A DNA stretch of 64,000 nt, taken from positions 1-64,000 of the forward strand of contig CAZHFW010000004.1 of the NCBI GenBank assembly GCA_964531675.1, written 5' to 3'. The position numbers and the translations under genes are program-made. The DNA comes from CAZHFW01 sp964531675 (GTDB lineage Bacteria; Planctomycetota; Phycisphaerae; Phycisphaerales; UBA1924). The notes under the pieces were generated by a model. It was not told the DNA's origin, ran no database searches, and saw only the letters and a list, made by a program, of their open reading frames with translations. Below are positions 16,429 through 25,447 of this stretch, piece after piece (position 1 is the stretch's first letter; each line of letters opens with the position of its first letter).

Positions 16429-17130
16429 TCAGGCGTTCACGAGCCAGGCGAGGATGCGGTCGGTGTCCGCGAGGTTCTCGACCGCAAGGTCCGCGCCCGC
16501 GTGCTTCAGGTCGGCGGTGGTGAATCGGCCGGTCGCGACGCCGAGGGTCCGCGTGTTGTGGGCCTTGCCGCAGGCGATGTCGTGGGGCGTGTCACCGATC
16601 ACGACCGCGTGGGCGGGCGTGAGCCTTCGGGCGTGCTTGGCGGCGTAGCGATCCAGACCCAGCGCGACCAGATGCTCGCGCTTGGCGGGTTTGGCCTCTT
16701 CGTGCGGCACATGGTCCGCGTAGACCGAGATGTCGAACCACGCGGGATCGATCGCGCACGCACGAAGCTTCATCGCGCCCGTGTCTTCGAAGTTCCCGGT
16801 GAGGACGCCCAGCGTCGAACGGTCCCGGCGGCGCAGCGCGTCGAGGATCGCGTGCACGCCCGGGAGCGCCCGGCCCGCGTTGGGCTCGGCCAGACGCCTG
16901 GCGAGGTGTTTGGCGTACGCCGTTCGGAAGGACGCGATGTTGGTGGGCGTGCCCGCGACGTTGTTCAGCGCAAAGAGCTGGGTGGTGAGAACGGTGTCGA
17001 GCGAACCCGCGAAGCTGATGCCTTCAACGGAGAACGCGCCGAAGAGTTCACGGCCGGCGTCTTCCATGGCGCGAACGCCCCGCCCGCCGGTCTCGGTCAT
17101 CGTCGCGTCGATGTCGAAGAAGAAGAGCAT
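16429..17130 (-). CDS. HAD-superfamily hydrolase, phosphoglycolate-phosphatase-like
   Basis: A 233-residue cytoplasmic phosphatase of the HAD superfamily. It begins MLFFFDIDATMTETGG; the nucleophile motif reads DIDAT where most members have DxDGT. Motif II is LGVLTGNFE, the Lys motif follows at EEAKPAKREHLVALGLD and the acid motif is AVVIGDTPHDIACG. A helical cap lies at ~15-90. This arrangement resembles phosphoglycolate phosphatase or beta-phosphoglucomutase, but the substrate is not defined by sequence. The start at 17130 gives the nucleophile at the normal position; an upstream start 12 codons earlier is less likely. Confidence 0.82.
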   Translation of the reverse strand: MLFFFDIDATMTETGGRGVRAMEDAGRELFGAFSVEGISFAGSLDTVLTTQLFALNNVAGTPTNIASFRTAYAKHLARRLAEPNAGRALPGVHAILDALRRRDRSTLGVLTGNFEDTGAMKLRACAIDPAWFDISVYADHVPHEEAKPAKREHLVALGLDRYAAKHARRLTPAHAVVIGDTPHDIACGKAHNTRTLGVATGRFTTADLKHAGADLAVENLADTDRILAWLVNA

Positions 17131-17220
17131 GAGCCGGGGGCAGATCGCCAAGGCGCAAACTGCCAAACATCCAAATCGGATTCAGGCCCGGGGTGAGCCG
17201 TTGGATCGGGAACCGAAGAG

Positions 17221-17484
17221 CTACTTCTTCTTGTAGTAGTCCAGGTTGATCTGGATGTACTTGTTCCACTCGGCGGGGAGGTCTTCCTGGGGGAAGATGG
17301 CCTTCACGGGGCACTCGTCAACGCACAGGCCGCAGTCGATGCAGGTGTCGGGATCGATGTAGAGCTGCTGGGCGGTGGCGAACTCGGCCTCGTTCTTGGT
17401 GGGATGGATGCAATCGACGGGGCAGACCTCGACGCACGAGGTGTCCTTGGTGCCGACGCAGGGTTCAGCGATGATGTGGGGCAC
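17221..17484 (-). CDS. fdx: 7Fe ferredoxin ([3Fe-4S][4Fe-4S]), Thermus type
   Basis: An 87-residue soluble electron carrier. The first cluster motif is PCVGTKDTSCVEVCPVDCIH (C-x7-C-x3-C-x3-C), lacking the second Cys of a normal 4Fe site, as in 7Fe ferredoxins; the second is CIDCGLCVDECP. The N-terminus PHIIAEPCVG and the end EEWNKYI-like segment closely follow Thermus 7Fe ferredoxin. The start is GTG 17484, read as Met, with GGAG eight bases upstream. It lies 49 bases beyond the end of metG on the same strand and may be cotranscribed. The redox partner is not evident from neighbours. Confidence 0.92.
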   Translation of the reverse strand: MPHIIAEPCVGTKDTSCVEVCPVDCIHPTKNEAEFATAQQLYIDPDTCIDCGLCVDECPVKAIFPQEDLPAEWNKYIQINLDYYKKK

Positions 17485-17533
17485 GGGGAAACTCCAAAGA
17501 GTGAACCGCGGAGGGTAGGGGGCTCCGCGCCGC

Positions 17534-19171
17534 TCAGGCGGGCGGCGCTTCGGCCGGGTCGGCGCGGGCGAACAAGGGTTCGGGCTTGGCGCCGTCGGCG
17601 ATGATCTGATGGCCCGGCTTGAGCGCGTGGGGTCCGCCAAAGCGGGCCAGCTCGGTCAGCGGGGGGCAGGTCGCGCCCGCGCCGGTCTCCAGATCGGGCA
17701 AGCCCCACGCCTTGAGCAGATGCGAGGCCTTGTGGGGGATCGCGGGAGACAGGAGCACCGTCGCGATGCGGATCGACTCGGCGCACACATAGAGGATGTG
17801 GCCCAGGCGCTCCTTGGCGGCGGGGTCCTGCTCGATGGTCTTGGCGAGCTTGAAGGGCTGCGTGTCGTTGATGTACTGATCGACCTTGCTGATCAGGGTC
17901 GTGCCCAGTGACAGGGCGGCGTCGAGGTTGAGATGATCGGCGTGCGCCAGATAGCGCTCGGTCAGGCCTGTCGCGAAGTCCTGGGGCTCCGCGGGAAGGC
18001 CCGTGTGCTGGGGGACCTTGCCGTTGAAATACTTGCCGATCATGTTGGCGACGCGCGAGGCGCAGTTGCCAAGCCCGTTGGCGAGGTTGGCGTTGTAGAT
18101 CTCCACGAACTTGGCGTGGCTGAAGTCGGCGTCGGTGGAGCCCAGGGGGCCCTGCGTGAGCAGATACCAGCGGACCGCGTCGAGCGAGTACTTGTCGGCG
18201 TACGCGCGGAGCGTCTCGATCTCGACGAAGTTGCCCAGGCTCTTGGACATCTTGCGTCCCTCGCGCACCCAGTACGAGTGCGCGTACACGGCGCGCGGGA
18301 GCTTCACGAAGCTGTAGGTCTTGGGGTCCGAGTCGTGCAGCGCCATGAGCAGCGCGGGCCACACGACCGCGTGGAACCACAGAATGTCCTTGGCCAGAAA
18401 GTGCACCGGCGGCCAGAAGCCATGGCGCTCGGGCGTGTCGATGGTGGACAGGTAGTTGAACAGCGCATCGATCCACACGTAGATGCGGTGCGAGTCGTCG
18501 CCCGGGATGCGGATGCCGAACTGCGTCGCGGGATCGTCCGTGATGGCGCGGGAGACCGGGACGGGCTGGAGGCCATCGCGCAGACGGCCCAGCACCTCGT
18601 TGCGGCGCGACTCGGGCTGGATGAACTCCTTGTGCGCCTCGATGTGCTGGAGAAGTCTCTGCTCGTACTTGGGGAGGTTGAAGAAGTAGTTCTTCTCGGT
18701 GCGCTTGATGAGGGGCTGTCCGGTGACCGGGGAGACGTACCCCGCGTCCTTGGCGACGGTCTCGGTGAGGTACTCCTCCTGGGAGGGGTCGTACCAGCCC
18801 GAGTAGTCGCCGATGTAGATGTCGCCCGACTTGATGAGCGAAGCGATGTACTGGCGCACGCGCGACGTGTGGCGCTCCTGCGTCGTGCGGATGAAATCGT
18901 CGTTGGACGAGGCCATGAACGCGAAGGCGACCTTGAACTGCTCGGCGTTGCGGTCGGCCCACTGGATGGGCGTGAAGTTGTGCGCCAGCGCGTTGGTCAC
19001 GACCTTGTCGGCGTGCTCGTCGGTGCCGGTGAGGAAGAACACCGGACCCTGGCCGCGGAGGCGGGCCATTCGGGCGAACGCGTCGGCGACGGTCGTCGTG
19101 TAGCAGTGCCCGATGTGCGGGCGGTCATTGACGTAGTAAATCGGCGTGGTGATGTACGTGGAGTGGTTCAT
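17534..19171 (-). CDS. metG: Methionyl-tRNA synthetase
   Basis: A 545-residue class I aminoacyl-tRNA synthetase charging tRNA-Met. The HIGH motif is at residues 19-22 (NDRPHIGHCYTTT), GTDEHADKVV follows, and the KMSKS loop reads EGRKMSKSLGN. In the connective peptide, the zinc-knuckle position reads YSGWYDPSQEEYLTETVA with no cysteine, so this belongs to the zinc-free form. The protein ends after the anticodon-binding domain and lacks the C-terminal tRNA-binding/dimerisation domain found in many bacterial MetRS. The ATG at 19171 is chosen because homologues start just before YITTPIYYVN. TACACT 19-24 bases upstream may be the -10. Confidence 0.96.
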   Translation of the reverse strand: MNHSTYITTPIYYVNDRPHIGHCYTTTVADAFARMARLRGQGPVFFLTGTDEHADKVVTNALAHNFTPIQWADRNAEQFKVAFAFMASSNDDFIRTTQERHTSRVRQYIASLIKSGDIYIGDYSGWYDPSQEEYLTETVAKDAGYVSPVTGQPLIKRTEKNYFFNLPKYEQRLLQHIEAHKEFIQPESRRNEVLGRLRDGLQPVPVSRAITDDPATQFGIRIPGDDSHRIYVWIDALFNYLSTIDTPERHGFWPPVHFLAKDILWFHAVVWPALLMALHDSDPKTYSFVKLPRAVYAHSYWVREGRKMSKSLGNFVEIETLRAYADKYSLDAVRWYLLTQGPLGSTDADFSHAKFVEIYNANLANGLGNCASRVANMIGKYFNGKVPQHTGLPAEPQDFATGLTERYLAHADHLNLDAALSLGTTLISKVDQYINDTQPFKLAKTIEQDPAAKERLGHILYVCAESIRIATVLLSPAIPHKASHLLKAWGLPDLETGAGATCPPLTELARFGGPHALKPGHQIIADGAKPEPLFARADPAEAPPA

Positions 19172-19383
19172 GGTTTGGGGGTTGTGGGGGAGTGTAGGTT
19201 TCAGGGCGGCGTGTGCCGAGCACGCCCGGGCGTGCAAAGCGGGTGTCCCGAAAGTCGGATTATGGTCGGGTTCACGAAATTGAGCGAACGTAGGATGATG
19301 GAGGATCGTCCAAGCCAAGGGCCGATGAAGAAGATCGGGCCGCGAGCTGCGGCCTTGGACAGGTCCGGGACAGGAGCATGGGA

Positions 19384-21222
19384 ATGAAGCGCAAGATGAA
19401 CGCCAGCATGAACTTGAGGACCGCCGCTTGGGTGGCGCTCATGGCCGGCGCGGCGCTTGTCGCACTCCCGGCCCGGGCCCAGAACGCCCTGGGCGATGGT
19501 CGCAATCTTCAGCGTCAGACCGGCAACGCGCCGTTGCCGCCGGTGAAGAACCGCAACGAGTCCTTCCGCGACCAGATGAGGCTCAACGACGCGATCGCGA
19601 CGGGCAACGCCACCGGCGGGCGCGCGTTCCGCGGCAACACGGGCTATCGCGCCGTCGACGACTTCCGCGGCCGTCTGGGCTCCGACGACCTGTTCTTTGC
19701 GCAGCGCGAGATGGCCCCGGCAGCATCGTGGGCCGACGTCGGCTCGAGCAGCCTGCGCTACCAGCTCGATCGCACCATGTCGCTCAAGCGCATGGGCTCC
19801 AACATCGACGGCATCCTGGGTCGCGGCATCCCCAACGAGGCCTTCAACGGCCGCGCCAGACCCCTGGCCGACGCGGACGAACGCATCTCCCTCGGCCTTG
19901 GCGCCGGGTCGCTCCGCTCGACGTCCGCGTATCAGATCGGACGGGCCCTCACGCCCGCGACTGTCGGACGCGTGGAGTCCGATGGCTTCGTGCGCAGCAC
20001 CGAGGCGTCCGGCCTGCGCGGCCTGACGGTGCGCCAGGAGCTCTCCTCGCGCGAGCGCGCCGAGCGCGATCTGGAACGCCCGAACCGCATCGACACGCTC
20101 GTCAAGACGCGCACGAGCTACATGGAGCTGCAGGAGCGGCTCAACACCTTCGAACAGAACAACAGAATCGACCAGCAGCCCAAGCCTGAAGACAAGGACA
20201 AGACCCCGGATCTGCGCACCAAGCTCGAGGACAACACCAAGAAGCCCGAGCGCAAGGTCCCCGACCTGGGCACCGAGCTGCCGACACAGACGAACGACCG
20301 GGACAAGGCCAAGCCCGCGGACGGGAAGGACCAGAACGATCCCAACAAGATCGGGACGGTGCTGCCGGGCGACGAGAATCGCGATCCGGTGACCGGTCTT
20401 CCCCGCGCCACCGCGGGAAGCGAGGCCTGGCGTCAGCGCATGGCCGAGATCCGCAAGGCGCTGGACGAAGAGGACAAGGCGCGCACCACCACGAAGCAGC
20501 GCAAGCCCTCGTCCAAGAGCACCAGCAAGAGCTCGGGCAAGAAGGGCGACGACAAGTCGCAGACCGACAAGAACGATCAGAAGAACGCCCAGAATCAGAA
20601 CGACGACGATCAGGCGGCCCGCACGTCGCGGCTCAACCGCGACACCATCCGCGCCATCCGCGAGAGCGGCGGGACCGTCGACAAGTTCGTCTCCAACCTC
20701 TCGCCCGGCGGCGAAGACCGCGACATTTACGCCGAGCTCATGGTCCAGGGGCAGAAGTCGCTCGCCAGCGGGCGCTACTTCGATGCCGAGGAACAGTTCT
20801 CCCGCGCGGCCACCCTCCGCAAGGGTGACGCAACGGCCCTGGTCGGACGCCTCCACGCCCAGCTCGGCGCGGGCATGGTGCTCTCGGCCTCCAGCAACCT
20901 GCGCTCGCTCGTGCGCGAGCACCCCGAGCTCGTCGGCGTGCGCTACGCGCCCTCGCTCCTGCCGAGCCAGGAACGCCTCAAGCACCTCAACGGCGACCTC
21001 GACCTGACCATCCACCCCATGCTGGAAGAGCGCCTGGACCTGCGGGCCCGCCGGGAGGCCGCCCTGCTCAAGGCCTACGTCGCGTTCCAGATCCAGGACC
21101 GCCCGACCATCGCCAACTCCCTCCGCATGATGGAGGACACCGCCCAGCAGATGGGTGAGGACGAATCCGTGCTGGCCGAGCTGCTCCGCGGCGTCTGGCT
21201 TGGCGAAGATGCCGGGAAGTAA
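19384..21222 (+). CDS. Secreted TPR-containing protein of unknown function
   Basis: A 612-residue protein with a signal peptide (RTAAWVALMAGAALVALPARAQN, cleavage after ARA), so it is exported to the periplasm or beyond. Residues ~55-260 contain Arg- and Asp-rich repeats without a known motif. Residues ~260-425 are highly charged and disordered, dominated by Lys, Asp and Gln. The last ~190 residues (from ~425) contain tetratricopeptide-like helices, for example LASGRYFDAEEQFSRAATLR and ATALVGRLHAQLGAGMV. Such proteins commonly scaffold complexes; the partner is unknown. The ATG at 19384 has AGGAG seven bases upstream, better than the ATG two codons before. Confidence 0.72.
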   Translation: MKRKMNASMNLRTAAWVALMAGAALVALPARAQNALGDGRNLQRQTGNAPLPPVKNRNESFRDQMRLNDAIATGNATGGRAFRGNTGYRAVDDFRGRLGSDDLFFAQREMAPAASWADVGSSSLRYQLDRTMSLKRMGSNIDGILGRGIPNEAFNGRARPLADADERISLGLGAGSLRSTSAYQIGRALTPATVGRVESDGFVRSTEASGLRGLTVRQELSSRERAERDLERPNRIDTLVKTRTSYMELQERLNTFEQNNRIDQQPKPEDKDKTPDLRTKLEDNTKKPERKVPDLGTELPTQTNDRDKAKPADGKDQNDPNKIGTVLPGDENRDPVTGLPRATAGSEAWRQRMAEIRKALDEEDKARTTTKQRKPSSKSTSKSSGKKGDDKSQTDKNDQKNAQNQNDDDQAARTSRLNRDTIRAIRESGGTVDKFVSNLSPGGEDRDIYAELMVQGQKSLASGRYFDAEEQFSRAATLRKGDATALVGRLHAQLGAGMVLSASSNLRSLVREHPELVGVRYAPSLLPSQERLKHLNGDLDLTIHPMLEERLDLRARREAALLKAYVAFQIQDRPTIANSLRMMEDTAQQMGEDESVLAELLRGVWLGEDAGK

Positions 21223-21324
21223 GCTCATTCCCATCAAAGACTTCCAGACATCCAACCGGTCCCGAATGGGGCTTCTGGTTGGTGTTTGGGAGGGTTGGGC
21301 CTGCGGGTGTGCTACCCTCCCTTG

Positions 21325-23106
21325 TTGACCACTTCTGTTGCCGTGTCCGTTGCGTCCAAACCCCAAGCCAGCATGAACGTCGCCCGGATTCTCGAACAGG
21401 TCGGTGCGGTTCCCGGCGACTTCCACAACGTCGCCCCGGCGGCGGCGCGCTCCCTGTCGGTCACCGACTTCATGACCGATGGCTCTCTGGCCTCGCTCTG
21501 TGAAGAACTCTCGGCGCTGACCGGCGTGCGCCTGGAAGTCCGCGACGCCAAGGGCCGTCGCGTCGAGCGCAACGACGATGGGGGCAAGCCCTGGCGCATC
21601 GCCGACGGCTCGGAGAACGAGCTCGAGGACCGGGCCGCCTGGCTCACGGTCCCGCTGCTCGTCGGAGGCGTGCGCATCGGCTCGTTCCGGGCGGCGCCCG
21701 CGTCGGACGATGCTGCCCGCGTGGACCGCAACGTGCTCGAGCGCGTCGTCGCGCTCCTGGCGCAGACCGCTGCGGAACTCTGCGAGCACGAGCTCGAGCT
21801 CCGCGACCGCATCAAGGAAGCTTCGGCGCTGTACCGCATGTCGGGCCTGCTCGTGCGGGCCGCGGGCGTTGAGCAGGTCATGCAGACCGCGCTCGACTCG
21901 GCACTGCACGCGCTGGGAATGGACGCGGGAAGCGTCGTGCTCTTCAAGGACGACTTCGACGGCGAGATCGCCGACGACGAATCGGACCTGACGCTCAAGG
22001 CCCATCGCGGGCTTTCCAAGGAGTACCTGGACCATCCCGAACCCCTGAGCCGGGGCCGCGAGTTCGACAAGATCGCGCTGGCGGGCCACGTGGTGATGGT
22101 CGAGGACCTGATGGAAGACCCGCGCGTGCAGCTCAAGCACATGATCGCGCGCGAGGGGATGCGTTCGTTCCTGAACGCGGGCATGGTCTTCCACGGGCGT
22201 CCGATCGGCGTGATCCGTCTGTACTCGCGCGACCGGCGCGAGTTCGGCGATCCCGAGCGGCGTCTGCTCAAGAGCATCGCGCATCAGGCCGCGGTCGCGG
22301 TCGAGCAGGCGCGCCTGCTCAAGTTCGAGCAGGAAGAGCAGCGCGTGCAGCGGCAGCTGCAACTGGCCCGCGATGTGCAGCAGCGCATGCTGCCCCGGAG
22401 CATCCCGATCGTCCCGGGCCTGGACATCGCGGCGGTTTACGTCCCGAGCTTCGAGCTCGGCGGGGACTTCTACGACTTCATCGACCTGAACGGTCACTTC
22501 GGGCTGGTGGTGGGGGACGTGGTGGGCAAGGGCGTGGCAGCGGCGCTGCTCATGAGCGCCGTGCGGGCCAGCTTGCGCGCCCACGTGCAGGAGGTCTACG
22601 ACCTCAACGAGGTCGTGAGCCGTGTGAATAAGGCGATGTGCCGCGACACGCGCGACAACGAGTTCGCGAGCCTGTGGTACGGCGTCATCGACCCGCTCAC
22701 GCTCCGCCTCACGTACTGTTCGGCGGGTCACGAGCCCACGATGGTCATCCGACCGCCCAAGAACCGGGCGCCGTCGAAGCAGAACATCACCGAGCTCGAC
22801 GCCGGCGGCATGGTCGTGGGTCTTGACCCGGGCCAGAAGTACGAGCGCCAGGTCTTTGAGCTGCGCCCGCGCGACGTCATCGTCGCGATGACCGACGGCG
22901 TGACCGACGTGGTGAACTTCGAGCACAAGAAGTTCAGCCGGGAACGCCTCCGCGAGGCGATCCTGCGGATCCTCAAGGCCGAGCCCGAGGCCAGCGCCGC
23001 CCGGATCATCGAGCAGATCCAGTGGGAGATCCGCCAGTTCGCGGGCCTGATGCCCAGGCCCGACGACTTCACGCTGGTGGCCGTGCGCGTGACCGAGAAG
23101 AAGTAA
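21325..23106 (+). CDS. GAF-domain PP2C/SpoIIE-type serine phosphatase (RsbU-like)
   Basis: About 593 residues, cytoplasmic. Residues ~155-315 form a GAF domain (IKEASALYRMSGLLVRAAG onward), a small-ligand sensor. The C-terminal ~230 residues are a PP2C/SpoIIE phosphatase: LQLARDVQQRMLPRSIP, metal-binding FELGGDFYDF and VVGDVVGKGVAAALLM, and MTDGVTDV. Such enzymes dephosphorylate anti-sigma-factor antagonists in partner-switching systems; no antagonist or sigma factor is nearby. The start is uncertain. TTG 21325 stands exactly six bases after TACCCT, the pattern of presumed leaderless genes here; ATG 21373 is the alternative and lacks a Shine-Dalgarno. Confidence 0.88.
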   Translation: MTTSVAVSVASKPQASMNVARILEQVGAVPGDFHNVAPAAARSLSVTDFMTDGSLASLCEELSALTGVRLEVRDAKGRRVERNDDGGKPWRIADGSENELEDRAAWLTVPLLVGGVRIGSFRAAPASDDAARVDRNVLERVVALLAQTAAELCEHELELRDRIKEASALYRMSGLLVRAAGVEQVMQTALDSALHALGMDAGSVVLFKDDFDGEIADDESDLTLKAHRGLSKEYLDHPEPLSRGREFDKIALAGHVVMVEDLMEDPRVQLKHMIAREGMRSFLNAGMVFHGRPIGVIRLYSRDRREFGDPERRLLKSIAHQAAVAVEQARLLKFEQEEQRVQRQLQLARDVQQRMLPRSIPIVPGLDIAAVYVPSFELGGDFYDFIDLNGHFGLVVGDVVGKGVAAALLMSAVRASLRAHVQEVYDLNEVVSRVNKAMCRDTRDNEFASLWYGVIDPLTLRLTYCSAGHEPTMVIRPPKNRAPSKQNITELDAGGMVVGLDPGQKYERQVFELRPRDVIVAMTDGVTDVVNFEHKKFSRERLREAILRILKAEPEASAARIIEQIQWEIRQFAGLMPRPDDFTLVAVRVTEKK

Positions 23107-23410
23107 GGGGCGGCCTTTCGGGCCTCTCCGTCAGAGCCCAGCCGCGCAAGCGGCGGGCCGATTGACCCCATCACATCCGGGCGAGCCCGATCGCGTTGCG
23201 CTCCGCCTCTGGCGGTAGCCCGCGGGGAGCTGGACATCCGAGGATGTAACGGCGCTGCCGTTCGGCGCGTGGGCAAAGACGCGTTGAGGCCATGGATCAC
23301 GAGGTCAGCGTGCCGGGCGTGGCGAGTCGGCCTGCGCCGCTGCCCTTGACCGACGGGCTGGCGGTATGCTTGCGCCCATTCGCGTCCGACGGACGCGGGG
23401 GGAGCTTGCC
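23107..23410. other. Intergenic region
   Basis: About 300 bases with no recognised gene. TATGCT at 23365-23370 is a plausible -10 box for the following gene. A TTGACC lies at 23346 but the spacing (13 bases) is too short for a normal promoter. No RNA gene is seen. Confidence 0.4.
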
Positions 23411-24214
23411 TTGCAGATTGCACTTGAAGTTCTGCTTTGGACCATCGGCCTGCACGGCGGGCTGGCGGTTTTTCTGACCCTTGTTCCCAGGCTCGGATCC
23501 AAGTGGTTCGCGGAGTTCATGGCCAAAGCGCCCGCTTTGGATGTGGCGGTCGCGCTGCTCACCTGGGCGCCCTGGGTGGCGGGCGCGATCGCGGGGGGCT
23601 GGCGCGGGGCGCTGGCGACGCTGCTTGGCCAGGCGGTGGTGCTCTCGCTCTGGGTGACGGGGCACGAGCTGATGCACCCGCGGGCGCGGAAGGGGCCCCG
23701 GATCGTCAAGGTGCTCAACAAGGTGGTGGGGCGCGCGCCGAATCACCTGGCGCTGTGGGCCACGCTTCCCGCGCTGCCTGCGTTCTGGATGATCCGCTTT
23801 GCGCAGGTCTTCGCGTATCCGCTGCTGCGCGTGCTCCTGAACTTCCCGAAGTACAAGCACTCGGAGTGGGTGATGGTGAGCCGTCACAAGTTCGACGGGC
23901 TGGTGGGGCACGATCTGATCTGGTGCCTGTACTGCGACTGGATGACCGGCGTGTACTCGCTTGGCGCGGAGATGCTGCGCAACGTCGAGTCGTTCTGGTG
24001 CCCGATCCGCTTCTACGACGGGAAGAAGTGCGAGAACTGCAAGGTGGACTTCCCCGACATCGATGGCGGGTGGGTCAAGGCCGACGGCACCATGGAAGAC
24101 GTCGCCAAGGTCATGGAAGAGAAATACGGCAGCGGTCGGCGCGAGTGGTTCGGCCACCCCGTCAGGCTCACGGTCGAGCGCGAGCAGGTCGATGGCTCAA
24201 CGCCCAAGAGCTGA
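23411..24214 (+). CDS. Conserved membrane protein of unknown function with Cys motif
   Basis: A ~267-residue protein. The N-terminal ~130 residues contain three or four hydrophobic helices. The C-terminal part is soluble and contains CLYCDWMTGVYSLGAEM, NVESFWCPIRFY and KKCENCKVDFPDI, giving two CxxC pairs that could bind metal. These segments look strongly conserved, but I cannot attach a function. The TTG at 23411 is proposed as start because GGGGGGAG precedes it by six bases; an in-frame ATG at 23366 overlaps the probable -10 box and would add 15 residues. Transcription direction matches the upstream phosphatase, with a 300-base gap. Confidence 0.65.
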   Translation: MQIALEVLLWTIGLHGGLAVFLTLVPRLGSKWFAEFMAKAPALDVAVALLTWAPWVAGAIAGGWRGALATLLGQAVVLSLWVTGHELMHPRARKGPRIVKVLNKVVGRAPNHLALWATLPALPAFWMIRFAQVFAYPLLRVLLNFPKYKHSEWVMVSRHKFDGLVGHDLIWCLYCDWMTGVYSLGAEMLRNVESFWCPIRFYDGKKCENCKVDFPDIDGGWVKADGTMEDVAKVMEEKYGSGRREWFGHPVRLTVEREQVDGSTPKS

Positions 24215-24458
24215 ACGCACCAGAAAGTGCCCAATCGGGTCACCAAGTGAGCCGGGGCGTCCCGCCCCGGTTCAGCCCTTTGGCCCGCTTGCGATCCGGC
24301 CTGAGCTAGAGTAGTTTTCTCCCCCCGCTGGACGGGATGGGGCCACCGGTGGGTGGTTGGTCTTTGTGTGGGTCGGTGGATCGGGTATTCTTCAGGTGGA
24401 AGGGACGGCCCGGGCGATGGATCCCGGACGCCCTCACGGTCAATCGGAGTCGCGGCAC

Positions 24459-25322
24459 ATGGCGAAGATGTTCTACACGTTGGAGGAAGCGGCGGCCAAG
24501 CTCGGCAAGAGCTCCGCTGAGGTCCAGAAGCTCGCCGAGTCCGGCCAGCTCCAGGAGTTCCGCGACCGCGACAAGCTCATGTTCAAAGTCGAGCAGGTCG
24601 ATCTGCTCGCGGGCAAGGATGAGGACGACATGATCCCGCTGGCCGAGAGCGGCGAGCAGGACGCCATCTCCCTCTCCAGCTCCGGCACCAACATGAGCCT
24701 CTCGCCCGACACCAAGGAGTCGACGGGCATCTCCATCTTCGAGGCCGACGCCACCGAAGAGGCCGACCCCTCCGCGGTCACCCGCGTCACCCCCGCCATG
24801 GGCGGCGGGCTTGGTCTGGCCGACTCCGGCGGCTTTGCTGGCGGTTCGGGCGGCTCGGGTTCGGGCTCGGGCTCCGGCCTCATGGACCTGACCCGCGAGA
24901 AGGACGACACGTCCCTCGGCGCTGATCTGCTCGAAGACGTCTATGGCTCCAACGCCGGCGCGGCTGCGGGCACCGTTGAGGAAACCGCGGTCAGCTCCGA
25001 AGGCGGCGATGGCGGCGGCCTGTTCGAAACTTCCGCGGGCGCTCCGGGCGTCGTTGACGCTGGCGCTGCTGCGGGCGCTGCAGCCCTGCCCATGGCAGCC
25101 TTCGCTGAGGTTTACGACGGTCCGGGTTCGGGCCTGGTCGGCGGCGCAGCTCTGGGCGGCGCACTGGCCCTGCTCGTGGGCGTGGCAGCAGCGGCCATGA
25201 GGCTCGCCGGCGCCAGCACCGACCTCTTCGCGGGCGCCAGCCCCTTCATCCTGCTCGGCGCTCTGGCCGGCGTGATCCTGGTCTGCACGCTCCTGGGCTG
25301 GGTCCTGGGCAAGCGCGGCTGA
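24459..25322 (+). CDS. Helix-turn-helix (MerR/excisionase-like) domain fused to C-terminal membrane segments
   Basis: A 287-residue protein. Residues 4-50 resemble an excisionase/MerR-type HTH (FYTLEEAAAKLGKSSAEVQK, then LQEFRDRDKLMFKVEQVDLL). Residues ~55-210 are low-complexity Gly/Ser/Asp/Ala with many acidic patches and a Gly-Ser run. The last ~75 residues contain two hydrophobic helices (GGALALLVGVAAAAMRLAG and FILLGALAGVILVCTLLGW), so the DNA-binding-like domain would sit at the membrane. The ATG at 24459 has GGAG nine bases upstream; TATTCT ~60 bases upstream may be the promoter. Function unknown. A strong terminator follows. Confidence 0.68.
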   Translation: MAKMFYTLEEAAAKLGKSSAEVQKLAESGQLQEFRDRDKLMFKVEQVDLLAGKDEDDMIPLAESGEQDAISLSSSGTNMSLSPDTKESTGISIFEADATEEADPSAVTRVTPAMGGGLGLADSGGFAGGSGGSGSGSGSGLMDLTREKDDTSLGADLLEDVYGSNAGAAAGTVEETAVSSEGGDGGGLFETSAGAPGVVDAGAAAGAAALPMAAFAEVYDGPGSGLVGGAALGGALALLVGVAAAAMRLAGASTDLFAGASPFILLGALAGVILVCTLLGWVLGKRG

Positions 25323-25365
25323 GTTCACCAGAACCGCAGAGTCAACGCGAACGCGATCAATCATG

Positions 25366-25397
25366 AACACCGGCAGCACCAAGCTGCCGGTGTTTTT
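25366..25397 (+). terminator. Rho-independent terminator
   Basis: A 12-base perfect stem (AACACCGGCAGC / GCTGCCGGTGTT) with loop ACCAA is followed by a T-run. It ends the HTH-membrane gene and faces the end of the convergent cytosine-deaminase gene. Confidence 0.92.
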
Positions 25398-25447
25398 CTT
25401 TGCTGTTCGTTCTTGGATTGATCGTCGCGCGGGACACGCGCGGCGGG

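Noticed and set aside
19201..22926. 1241-codon minus-strand open frame opposite the TPR and phosphatase genes
   Set aside because: Shadow of two clear plus-strand genes in GC-rich DNA; composition is His/Arg/Val/Leu-heavy with no domain.
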